From Rhizoclosmatium globosum (lineage: Eukaryota; Chytridiomycota; Chytridiomycetes; Chytridiales; Chytriomycetaceae), in the NCBI GenBank assembly GCA_002104985.1, contig MCGO01000081.1:119047-183046 (forward strand): a DNA stretch of 64,000 bases. The letters are read 5' to 3'. Positions 1-9,624 of this stretch are shown piece after piece. Below the pieces are notes generated by a model, which ran no database searches, was not told the origin of the DNA, and saw only the letters and a list, made by a program, of their open reading frames with translations. The translations under genes and the position numbers were made by a program. Numbering within the stretch: the stretch's first letter is position 1; each line of letters begins with the position of its first letter.

Positions 1-2253
1 TCAACTCATTATTAAGGCTGCAAGCTCCATCCTCCAAACCTTTTCGGACTTTTCATTGATTCTATCAAACGTATTGACCAACTTTGCAATCAAGACATTC
101 ACCAGTAGGACCACAGCAAACAACGCGTACGTCAGAAACAAAAGCTGTGAGTAGACTGGAAGTGCGCCTTTCTTGATGTCTTCATACTTTTCTTCTTGAA
201 AAATGAATCGAACAGCCCACAAAGAAGAACCAAGCAACGAATCCCAGTCGTATAGGGAATCACTTGCAGCACCACCTTCACTAGACGCAACATTTCCAAC
301 GTTTGCATTTGCATGAACAAGGCTCCCCAAACCCAACCGTGGTTGGAATATAAACGAACAGCCATTCTGGAAAATCCTTCGCCACAATCTCCTTAACAAT
401 AACCACAAGGTGCCCAATTGTTGCTGATCCTTTGGCAAACGTGAGGAGGTACAAATATCCAGATATCATTGCGAATCCGAGCACAACATTCTCAACATTA
501 AACATAACCTCGCTCGGTCCTGCAATTCTTATAAAAGGGACCGTGATAACAATCGCTGAGAAAATCCAGCGAAGGTAGTTATCAGCCGCGTTCCACTTTC
601 GGTGAATATCAGAAAAGTAATAACAGAAAAGACAAACTGTCCCAACAAGAGTTCCAACTCAAAGAAACCCCGTGCAACATCAAACCCATTTCTATATTTG
701 TAAATGCCCGAAATTCAGGGGTATTGGTTGAAGTGCAATCGCGGGCGTCAACATGAACACAATCAACACGACAAACATCATTAGTTTTCGGAAATAAATG
801 TGTTTCGCGTAGGCGTTCCATTTCCATTGGAGATTGTTTTCATCACGGGATGATTCAGCATTTCTTCATTGTGTCGTTCAATGACAAGCTCAAGTAGGTT
901 TGGGTTCTTGTTGTGAGGGTCAAGTTGGGTGGGCGATTCATCTAACGGCGCGTGAATTGGATCCAGTAAATTTAAAGGAACGCGGTATCGATGGGTTCTA
1001 TCAAACTGGTTTTGGTTTTCATTAAAACTAGGTTTCTTTCTTTTGTGTGTTGATTACCTCCCAAAGCTCTTCCTTCATTGCCTCAAGAACGTTGGAATTC
1101 TCGGAATGCATTCCTAGTTGATAAGGTGTACGTTTGATACCTTCATTGTCGATGTTCTTCCATCCAGGAGAGACGGCGCTTTGATTTGAGGAACTGGAAC
1201 ATGCGCGCGAAACAATTCTTTCCATACCCTCGTTTTCAATAGCAGATGCAGGATATTATCGTTCGTGTTTAGATCAATGGCATTCACGTCGGCTCCGCGG
1301 TCTACCAGGTATTCCACGATTTTGGGCTTTCCGACACTGCAGCGAAATGGAGAACTGTTTGCCCGTAGAATCGAAGTGTGCCTTATCAGCGAAATTGAAT
1401 TCCGCGCCAGTTGCTCTGTGTTTATTGTCTGTAGATGCCTGTACAGGAATGTGTCGTGAATAAGGGAAAGGTTGTTATGATGTGGAACGTACCCTGCTTC
1501 AATCAACATTCGAACAATGCTTTTCCCGCTGTAACGGTAGTCATCATCATCAACTGTTATTAGTGTCACTGCATTTGGTTTCTTTCGTCTGTGGTACAGT
1601 GTCAAAACAAAACCAATTTAAAAGTGGGTTGGACTTACTCTCTCAGGCCCCTCAGCACGGATCTATCTTCTTTACTCAGAATATCGTCACTAGGATCTTG
1701 ATCTTCTTCCTGAACCACAGCTAAATGAAGGGCGGTCTCTCCTGTTTCAAGGTTAACCCTTAAAAGCCCTGAACTCAAAAGACGATTCCCGCTCAGAACA
1801 CTTGCCTTCGTACCGGTTGCCACGATACATTTTGTTGATGAGCTCTGGAAGTTGACCAGGATCCAGAAGATAATAGTTGGCGATCTGCAACAGAGAATGG
1901 CAGCGTGCAAGATAGTCTCGCCCTCACCGCCCCGTTCAACCAAACCACGCATCCGCAATCCATCCTGCTTTTTGTTCGCATACTCTTTGATTTGTGCGAG
2001 CGATCCATGCGCAACAGCCTTCCACAGGTCGTCATTCCCAAAGAGCCAAGACTGGTCACGAATGTCATACCATGAAACCACAGACATTCCGTCTTCATCT
2101 TTGTCATGTCCATCATCACGTCCTGGTGATTGCTCCACAGTTTCTCCAGTGGCGTTTGGTTGTTGGCCATTTCGGCTGCGATTTTGGAGTCAACAGAAAA
2201 TTTAAATTCTTGAACCGTATCTGTAAGAGTTGGGCAACTTCTTGTTTACTCAT
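1..2253 (-). CDS. Ankyrin-repeat TRP-like cation channel, 3' part cut by window edge, frameshifted
   Basis: Probably a plasma-membrane or endomembrane cation channel of the ankyrin/TRP type. Reading leftward from an ATG at 2253, an N-terminal part (about 2253-1640) contains ankyrin-like stretches such as GETILHAAI and GETALHLAV. A second exon (about 1605-1210) has VEYLVDRGADVNAIDL, a clear ankyrin signature. About 860-780 encodes the pre-S1 element HPVMKTISNGKWNAYAKHIY, followed by hydrophobic helices. The last part (240-1) holds a pore-region-like SLYDWDSLLGSSLW and a final helix with LVNVLIAKLVNTFDRI, which resembles TRPV/TRPC S6 plus TRP box. The reading frame changes several times, for example near 2215, 2115 and 340-320, each explained by one missing base. 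I therefore favour sequence errors over a pseudogene. The stop codon lies outside the window. The family call rests on motif memory, not on a search. Confidence 0.7.
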
Positions 2254-3000
2254 TATTTAGAGTATGGTATTAATAAGGGAGATGAAGTGTCAGATGGGTT
2301 TCGCCCACAAACAAGCAACACGACAAATACAAAAGAACAATGAACCGCTAATCCAACAAAAAAGTAAACTTCGCTTTAAAATACAATCGCGCACTTATCA
2401 ATCGCTCGCATTTGAAACATAATCGTACATGTCATGTTATAACAATATTCACAAGTGATGATATTCAATCATCGAACGAAACATCGAATTTAGGTCGATA
2501 AGAACGACGCGCTCCTGGCTTACGAAGGTCATTGGCATAAAGTCTCAAAACTTTAATTCAACTGCATATGCTCCCTCCTGTGCCAGCTTGAAAGAAGAAA
2601 AACTTGGCATTGTCTTCGGTAAGCGAATCTTGCGCCAAAAGAAGGAGGAAGTATCATACCACTTGGTTGTTTCACTGAATTACGCCATCATGTTTTTTGG
2701 GGTGATGGGGTGAGATTCAACGCGGGTCATTTCCCCAACCTCATTTTGGTCAAAGTGTTCCGCCCCAAAAAAAGCAAAAAAGCAATATGCCTCGTCACAC
2801 TGCCCCCGCCTCTTTCCTTCCATTGAGGTGAGATTCAACGATCTTGGCATTGTGGGTCTTGTAAAGGAAGTCCGCTCGGGCTAGGGCAACCTGGTTTTGG
2901 TTGTGTAGCTTACTGTGACCCACCATGAACCATCGCATCCCCTCAGCTATCTCAACTTACTTACTCTCTTTCAATTAATAGAAAGTTCTCCCACTACTAC
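2254..3000. other. Intergenic region, divergent promoters
   Basis: About 750 bp between the divergent channel gene and the binding-protein-like gene. I see no convincing coding sequence. The phrase GTGAGATTCAACG occurs twice (near 2709 and 2829), about 120 bp apart. The region presumably holds both promoters, but I recognise no defined element. Confidence 0.5.
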
Positions 3001-4570
3001 ATGCAGTTCATCTGCGTCGTTTGGCTGGTTCCCTCCTTGCTGCTGACTCTGTCGCCGCCCAGGCCGCTGCCACCAACTTGCAAACTGGATGTGTAACGAA
3101 TTATGATCCAAACACTGACTACTTCCCAGAGAAGATCGATGGATGTATGTTATCTGTGCCTGCTCCCATGTTTCACACCACGGCTTCCCAACGCCACTTT
3201 CCGCGTTATACAGTGCCAGCAAACGATTATATGCATTATCTGAGATTATGCTATTATCATCTCTATTTCCCCTAGTCGTTGTGGGCTGACTCAGCACTCC
3301 TCCCTTCCTCCCTCCTTCCAAACTTCTAAAAATATGGATTACTAACCTCAATTTCACAGCCAACAGCCCCCACCTGACCTACACCTATGCTAAGAACTAC
3401 AAGACGATTTTCAACTCGTTCTCCAACGAGACTACTGTACTTTACCAATGTGGAACCCCCAAGCCAGATGTCAAGGCCAAGAACATCATCGCCGTCCCAA
3501 TCACCTCTGTGACTGTCGGTGACACTACTGTTGTCACCTACCTCGAGCTTTTGGGCAAGCGCAGTGCCATCAAGGTTACTTCCGGCGGAACTCTCGGCTA
3601 CATCTCCTCTCCTTGCGTCCAAGCCCTCGTTGCTGCTAACCCATCTGCAATTATTGAAGCTGACGCCAAGAACAAGACCCACGCTCTTGAGCAAATCACC
3701 TCCACTGATGTTTACTTCCAGTGGTACGGTACCCTCGCTTCAAACGCCACCAATGCTGTCACTTTCCCAGCTTCTGGTGATCCAGGTGTTGCCGGTCGTG
3801 CCGAATGGATTGGTTTCGTTGCTTCTTTCTTCAACCTTGAAGCCAAGGCAAACCAAATCTCAACTGCTTTCAACACCAACTACGCTGCCCTCTCCACTGC
3901 TGCCAACGCTGCCAAGTCTCCAAAGCCAGTTGTTGCCTGGATCGAGCACATGAGCGCTTACCCTCCAGACTACCCAGAAGCCTGGATCATCCACGCTAAC
4001 CAGTACCAGCTCGACTACGTCAACGCCTCTGGTGCCGTTGCCTACATCCCAGCTACCACTGAAGGAACCTCTTCTGTCACTGGCCTCAAGACTCAAGCCA
4101 TCACCTACAACTACGACACCGCTTCCGCTTTCCTCAAGGCCCTTGCTCCAGTCGACATTGTCATTGACCTCTCCTTCGCCTCTGTTAACTCTACCGACTT
4201 TGCCACCTCCTTCGGTGTTTCTCTTGCCTCTACTCAATACAAGTTCTTGACCAACAAGCAGATCTACATGACCAACAAGGCGATTTCCGCTGAGAACGGT
4301 GGTAACGCGTGGTTTGAGTCTGGAACTGTCATGGAGAACGTTGTTCTTGCTGACATCATCTCTTTCACTCACCCAGAGGTTGTTGGATCTTCTTACGTTC
4401 CAACTTACTTCAGAAACGCGTTCAAGGACCAGCAGGTTGTCTTGACTGCCCAGTCTTGCAAGGATGTTACTGCCGCTGAGGTTGTTCCAGTTATCCAGGT
4501 TGCCAAGACATCTGGTGCTGAGAAGGTTGTTGCTGCCTTTGCTCTTGCTTTGGTTGCTGCTCTTCTCTAA
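3001..4570 (+). CDS. Secreted periplasmic-binding-protein-like protein with hydrophobic (GPI-type) C-tail
   Basis: Exon 1 runs 3001-3144 and exon 2 3360-4570, with a 215-bp intron (GTATGT...TTTCACAG) joining in phase. The mature protein is about 400 residues and rich in Ala/Val/Thr. It has the two-lobed look of TroA/Fe3+-type substrate-binding proteins, including a VVAWIEHMSAYPPDYPEAW segment and an ...IVIDLSFASV... core strand. The C-terminus ends in Gly-Ala-Glu-Lys followed by about 14 hydrophobic residues (AFALALVAALL), as in GPI-anchored fungal wall proteins. The signal peptide starts MQFICVV and then needs one extra T in the TTT at 3020-3022 to continue as LAGSLLAADSVAAQ. I read this as a single-base undercall. 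The ligand is unknown; surface metal or siderophore capture is only a guess from the fold. Confidence 0.65.
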
Positions 4571-4826
4571 GTAGTTTGATTTTACTTTGAGGTTTACGCT
4601 TTGGTTAGTTCATTTCGTAATTTAGTTTTAGTTTCTGAGGTGTGGGAGCCTAGAGTTGTTGGTGTTTCCTAGGTCGCTTTCAATTTTAATGCGAGTTTCA
4701 ATTGCTTTTCATTCTATGGAATAAATTAGAGGATTGAAAAATGCAACGATTCTATGTCACACCTCTTATGTTGCCTGAACAAAGAGTGGGCAGTGTTGGC
4801 TTCATTTCTTTCGTAAACTCAAAACA

Positions 4827-6199
4827 GTGGATGCCAACCTTTCAACACTTCCACCGGAAGTCGTCAAAGACATTTTCGGCTGGATTGATCCTCGCTGTGC
4901 TCATCGGTACCGAGAATTCTGCCGCCGAATCAATGAAGCCCTTGATAATGAACACTTTGCCCGACTTAACCTCAAGCGCTTCATCGATTTGACAGTCTCT
5001 TCGAAATGCAGCATGCGTTAGATGACGATACGTTTGAGAACAATACGGAGTCGAGTTCGAGCCGCAAGTTGTCAGTGCAGTCCCAAATACCCTCGACCTT
5101 TTCTGCTTCGCTTTCCCGGCAGAGTATCGGAAAGTATATATTCAACTGAAGTTTAGCCGAATGATTGTTCTCGATTGGGATGTTGACGACGGGAAGCCAA
5201 AGCCTTGGTCCAGAGTTGGCCTTTTGGTCAGCTTCGTGGCCTCTCTTTGAAGTGTTTTAGTTGAAAGGATCCATTCCCACTGAGATTGGAGATTGCGTTT
5301 GCTGAGATCATTGGTTTGGAGACAATAGCTTGAAGGAGCTATTCCCGCATCGATTGGATTGCTCTCAAACCTTACCCATCTAGAGCTGGGAAACAACTGT
5401 TTGGAAGGTGAAATTCCATCAGAATAATGAATCTTGTGAATCTAGTCAATTCTGCTTGCCAAACAATCGACTCACGGGTCAATTCCTGCTGCTATTGGGA
5501 ATATGACAAAACTTACGACCCTTGACCTCGCTCAAACATTGTCGGGATTTATTCCTTCTAGTGTTGGGTCGCTCAGAAATTTGAGGACTTGTCTTTGGCG
5601 TTCAATCGTTTATCTGGAGGTATTCCTCCCGAGCTTGGCCAGTTATCGAGCCTTTGTTCCTCTTTCTGCAAGGAAATAAACTTTCTGGAAAATCCCTCCT
5701 GAAATCGGATTGCTCCAGGTCGTTTCGTGCATGGACTTGAGTGCGAACCAACTTTCTGGAGCATTCCAGATTCATTTGCCAATCTCACTGCATTAAACAA
5801 TCTCAACCTGAGTAATAACCAAATCAGTGGTGTACTTTCAGGGGTGTTATAAACGGTCTATGATCCTGTTTTGTACTGAATGTCTGTGGCAACAACCTCT
5901 CAGGATGCATACCACAAGAGCTATGGAGTCAAAATCAGATGCTTGCTCTTGATTTAAGTGGGAACAATTTCGACGCCTTCCAGATACCATCTCAAATCTC
6001 ACGCATGACTAGTTTACAGCGTATATATTTGATGAATACGCGAGTATATGGATCCTTACCTTTGGAGATATGCGATCTTGAAGATTTGGAAGAAATCAAT
6101 TTGCATGGAACGAATGTGGATAAGGAAGTAGATTCGAAGTTTTTCGCTTGTACTATTTCGGAAAGTTTGACTCGGCAAGGATTTTACTCGTCGAGATGA
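4827..6199 (+). pseudogene. LRR-A1: decayed F-box-like/LRR gene (type A)
   Basis: The first 60 residues (MDANLSTLPPEVVKDIFGWI onward) match the start of the intact type A gene at 8155-9459. The last 80 residues (5939-6199, ending SRQGFYSSR) match its end. Between them the homology to the intact paralogue continues at DNA level, but the frame is broken many times. Breaks lie near 5010, 5065, 5210, 5430, 5460, 5690 and 5850, with stops in all frames. Some breaks are one-base homopolymer changes, but others involve diverged blocks (for example 5280-5340), so I judge this to be a true pseudogene. The four related LRR ORFs in this window have no frame breaks, which supports that view. It is the first gene of the first A-B-chitinase cassette. 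Confidence 0.75.
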
Positions 6200-6387
6200 G
6201 ACAGAGTTGGAAAGAAAAAAAGTGGAGAGTGGATGGATAGGATTGCTTTGATGCGAAATAGCAACGCCAACAGAGGTGACCCTGAAGAAATTGCATTAAT
6301 AATATAATACGTTTGTAAAATTGAAATATATGTTAACATTACTTCTTTCTTCTCCAATTTATGCGAATGATTTAATTTGTTCGTTCA

Positions 6388-7821
6388 ATGTCCGCCTTCC
6401 AAACCAAGCTACCACTTGAATTAATCAGGGATATCTTTGGATGGATTGACCCTCGATGCGCTCACCGTTACCGAGAGCTGTGTCGTAGAGTGAATGCGGC
6501 TCTTGATGATATCCACTTTGCGAGGCTCAATCTTTATCGATTCATGGACTCAAATAATCTATCATTGGCGACTGATAGTTTTCAAGAGGCTCGAAGATCA
6601 TATATCAAAAATAGATTCGGTCTTACTTCGGAGGACGGAACTGTCAGTGTATCTCCTGATGGACTTGACCACTTGTTCTTTGCTTTCCCAAAAGATTACC
6701 GAACTGTGTATGCTCAGTCTAGGCTCAAAGATTTGGCTGCTCTGTCGTGGGGAGTGGATGAGGAGAATGACGATGCCATGCTTCATCCATTCTCAAAACT
6801 GCAGCCCGAGATTGGCCTTCTTGCGAAACTCCAGGCGCTTCAACTAGACGGCCTTACCTTACCTGGACCAATTCCAGTTGCTATTGGTCATCTCTCACTT
6901 CTTCGATATTTGTATCTAAATAGTTTGGAATTGACGGGGAATATCCCATCATCCATCGGTCAACTCGTTCATTTGACAACTCTTTCGATGTCAAATAATA
7001 ACTTGGAAGGTCCAATTCCCGTTGAAATCACTCACCTTTCAAATCTTGTGGTTTTGTCCTTGGCTTCGAATCAACTTTCTGGTGTGATACCTGAATCAAT
7101 TGGGAACTTGAGAAACCTGTTAACGTTAAGATTGAGCTCAAATTGCTTGAGTGGTTCAATTCCGCCCACGATTGGACGGCTTGTAAATTTGGATGGACTC
7201 TATCTTGAGGACAACAAGCTAACAGGATATATTCCTCCCGAAATCGGAAATCTACAGCAAATGGTTTTACTTCGACTCCGCGACAATCAATTAGATGGAT
7301 GTATACCAGCCGAATTAGGAATACTAGGGAATTTGGATATTCTTGATATCAGTGGAAATAAGTTCACTGGACATCTGCCTGATTTCTTGAGTGGACTCAC
7401 GTTGCTTGGATTCCTTGATATAAGCAGGAACAGTTTTTCAGGCCCCATTTCGGAAGTTGCTTCTTCTCGATTTATTGCTTGTCGATCAATCAATCTCAGT
7501 TATAACGCATTCACGGGAAAGATACCTGACGCTTTGTGGAATTCCCCAGGGTTGTATGAAATTTGGTTGAACGATACACACTTTGATCCGTTTGAAATTC
7601 CAGCGGGAGTTGGAAATCTTATAGATTTGACGACTTTGGATATTAGGAACACGAAAGCTTTTGGACGATTGCCTATTGAGATGAGTTTTCTCGCAGAACT
7701 CGAAGAAGTGAAGGTGGATGGGACTGATTTGGAAAGGATTGTTGATCGTCGGTTTGATGGGTGTCCTGTTTGGTCATGTTTAGAGAAAAGTGGATTTGGG
7801 TTGGCTAATATTTGTATATAA
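6388..7821 (+). CDS. LRR-B1: F-box-like, plant-type leucine-rich-repeat protein (477 aa)
   Basis: Intact intronless ORF starting MSAFQTKLPLELIRDIFGWI. Residues about 8-45 look like an F-box (LPLELIRDIF...RYRELCRRVNAAL), though SKP1 binding is not shown. From about residue 140 onward there are roughly a dozen leucine-rich repeats of the plant-specific class, consensus LxGxIPxxIGxLxxLxxLxLxxN. No signal peptide or membrane segment is visible, so it is probably cytosolic or nuclear. The C-terminal cap (EEVKVDGTDLERIVDRRFDG) is shared with the other LRR genes here. It converges on a chitinase remnant at 7845-8075, the same layout as the 9.6-13.2 kb cassette. The function is unknown; substrate recognition for ubiquitin ligation is an inference from the F-box-like N-terminus. 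Confidence 0.85.
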   Translation: MSAFQTKLPLELIRDIFGWIDPRCAHRYRELCRRVNAALDDIHFARLNLYRFMDSNNLSLATDSFQEARRSYIKNRFGLTSEDGTVSVSPDGLDHLFFAFPKDYRTVYAQSRLKDLAALSWGVDEENDDAMLHPFSKLQPEIGLLAKLQALQLDGLTLPGPIPVAIGHLSLLRYLYLNSLELTGNIPSSIGQLVHLTTLSMSNNNLEGPIPVEITHLSNLVVLSLASNQLSGVIPESIGNLRNLLTLRLSSNCLSGSIPPTIGRLVNLDGLYLEDNKLTGYIPPEIGNLQQMVLLRLRDNQLDGCIPAELGILGNLDILDISGNKFTGHLPDFLSGLTLLGFLDISRNSFSGPISEVASSRFIACRSINLSYNAFTGKIPDALWNSPGLYEIWLNDTHFDPFEIPAGVGNLIDLTTLDIRNTKAFGRLPIEMSFLAELEEVKVDGTDLERIVDRRFDGCPVWSCLEKSGFGLANICI

Positions 7822-7844
7822 AGCATATCCTCAAGTTCTTTTTC

Positions 7845-8075
7845 ATTTTGGAAGGCTGTTCACGAAGTCTGGTTCCTTTACATTAATCCACCAAAAATGG
7901 ATAAATTCAAGGGTTTCCAACTTGGAGAATGGAGCCCAAAAGTCTGATGCACCAAAGTTTCCATTATTTGCATGCAAGGAAATCCAACTTTCAGTTTAAC
8001 GTTCTTGTTTGGTCTGAGACATCCAAGATCCTTGGTTATGGTTCCAGATGGAAGAATTGTCCTTTTAAAATGAAT
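7845..8075 (-). pseudogene. Remnant of GH18 chitinase 3' end
   Basis: The stretch from 7845 to about 8075 aligns with the last part of the intact GH18 chitinase at 11757-12020. It retains a recognisable PNKNVKLKVGFP and SIFGGLM on the minus strand, and a near-identical block around the ATCCAAGATCCTTGGTTATG phrase (8027-8070). Internal blocks are missing and the frame is broken, so no enzyme can be made. Its position downstream of, and convergent with, LRR-B1 repeats the order seen for LRR-B2 and the intact chitinase. It is therefore a fossil of a duplicated cassette. Confidence 0.85.
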
Positions 8076-8154
8076 GCGAGTATCTGCTGTTTCTGTGGAT
8101 GAAATAAATGAAAACTTAAGAAGTGGTTTCCAATTTATTTCAGAAAAAGACCGG

Positions 8155-9459
8155 ATGCCCCACCTTGCCACCCTTCCACCTGAGGTCATCAAGGACATTT
8201 TCAGCCGGATCGATCCACGTAGGGCCCATCGTTACCGAGAACTCTGCCACATAGTCAATGAAGCTTTGAGCGATGAACACTTTGCCCGACTCAACCTCAA
8301 CCGTTTCATCAACTTGAAACTCTCTTCAAAACCCAAAGATCCTTTCAATAACGAAGTGTTCACCGGATTGGAGTACGATCCGCAAACAATCAGTGCACTG
8401 CCAGATGCACTTGACCTGTTCTGTTGGGCTTTTCCGAAACACTATCGAAAGGCGTATTTTCAACTGAAGGTCTCTCGAATCGCTGTTCTCAACTGGGAAC
8501 ACGACAGGAAGCCAAAAGAACTAGGTCCAGAAATTGGCATCCTTTTCGGACTTAAGAGCCTCTCGTTGAATTGGTTTGGATTGAAAGGAGCGATTCCAAA
8601 CGAAATTGGGAACTTGAGTTCACTGCGGTCATTGGTCTTGGAGTACAACAAGATGGAGGGGTCTATTCCTGCTTCAATTGGATTACTTGTGAACCTTGCC
8701 TTTCTTAAGTTGGGAAACAACTGTTTGGAAGGTGAAATTCCAGCAGAAATAATGAACCTTGTCAATCTGGTTGAATTTCGCGTGCCAAACAATCGGCTGA
8801 GCGGATCAATTCCTGATACAATTGCGAACTTGACGAAGCTGCAGAACCTCGACCTCAGCTCAAACCTGTTTACTGGTTCAATTCCATTTTCAGTTGGATC
8901 ACTCAAACAATTGGTCCACTTGTCTTTATCGTCAAATAGTCTGACTGGAAGTATTCCGTCTGAAGTTGGAACACTCCAGTCCCTGTCAAGTATAGACTTG
9001 AGTAAAAACCAGCTTTCTGGCGTCCTTCCTGATTCTTTTGCAAACCTCACTACTTTACACATACTGAACTTGAGTGATAATCAAATATTTGGTCCATTTC
9101 CAGGAGCTATCGTAACTGGGCTCAGAGCCTGTTTGGAACTTAACCTCGGCGGCAACAATCTCTCAGGAAGTGTACCAGAAGAGCTATGGAACAATGATCG
9201 GTTGGAAGTTCTCGACTTGAGCGGGAACAATTTTGACGCCTTCCAGATACCATCTCAGATCTCGGAAATGACTAGCTTACAGCGTATATACTTGATTAAT
9301 ACACGAGTAAACGGATCTCTACCTTTGGAAATATGTGATCTGGATGATTTGGAAGAAATTAATTTGAATGGAACGAATGTGGACAAGAAGGTGGATTCAA
9401 GGTTTTTCGCCGGTTCTATTTGGGAAACCTTGACTTTGCAAGGTTTTTACTCATCATAA
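8155..9459 (+). CDS. LRR-A2: F-box-like, plant-type LRR protein (type A, about 434 aa)
   Basis: Intact intronless ORF. I place the start at the ATG at 8155 (MPHLATLPPEVIKDIF) because the type A paralogue and the B genes start at the equivalent spot. The upstream in-frame ATG at 8074 would translate sequence abutting the chitinase remnant. Residues 5-45 are F-box-like. Plant-type LRRs follow from about residue 125 to 370 (for example NLTKLQNLDLSSNLFTGSIP). The C-terminal cap EICDLDDLEEINLNGTNVD ends in LTLQGFYSS. It is the functional counterpart of the decayed copy at 4827-6199. About 165 bp separate it from LRR-B2 on the same strand. No signal peptide. Function unknown. Confidence 0.85.
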   Translation: MPHLATLPPEVIKDIFSRIDPRRAHRYRELCHIVNEALSDEHFARLNLNRFINLKLSSKPKDPFNNEVFTGLEYDPQTISALPDALDLFCWAFPKHYRKAYFQLKVSRIAVLNWEHDRKPKELGPEIGILFGLKSLSLNWFGLKGAIPNEIGNLSSLRSLVLEYNKMEGSIPASIGLLVNLAFLKLGNNCLEGEIPAEIMNLVNLVEFRVPNNRLSGSIPDTIANLTKLQNLDLSSNLFTGSIPFSVGSLKQLVHLSLSSNSLTGSIPSEVGTLQSLSSIDLSKNQLSGVLPDSFANLTTLHILNLSDNQIFGPFPGAIVTGLRACLELNLGGNNLSGSVPEELWNNDRLEVLDLSGNNFDAFQIPSQISEMTSLQRIYLINTRVNGSLPLEICDLDDLEEINLNGTNVDKKVDSRFFAGSIWETLTLQGFYSS

Positions 9460-9624
9460 AGAGATAGGTGGAATGAAATAGAAGAGGAGAGTGGATGGAT
9501 AGGATTACTTTGAGAGAAATATCAAGAGTGACGACCGCTGCAGAAATAAAATAAAATTATTAATTGTGTATGTTGTTTTTCCTCTTCTTCTTCCACATCA
9601 ATGTGATTAAATTTGTTTCGTTAA

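Noticed and set aside
8074..8154. 27-residue N-terminal extension of LRR-A2
   Set aside because: It lies next to the chitinase remnant and is absent from the paralogues, so the start at 8155 is preferred.
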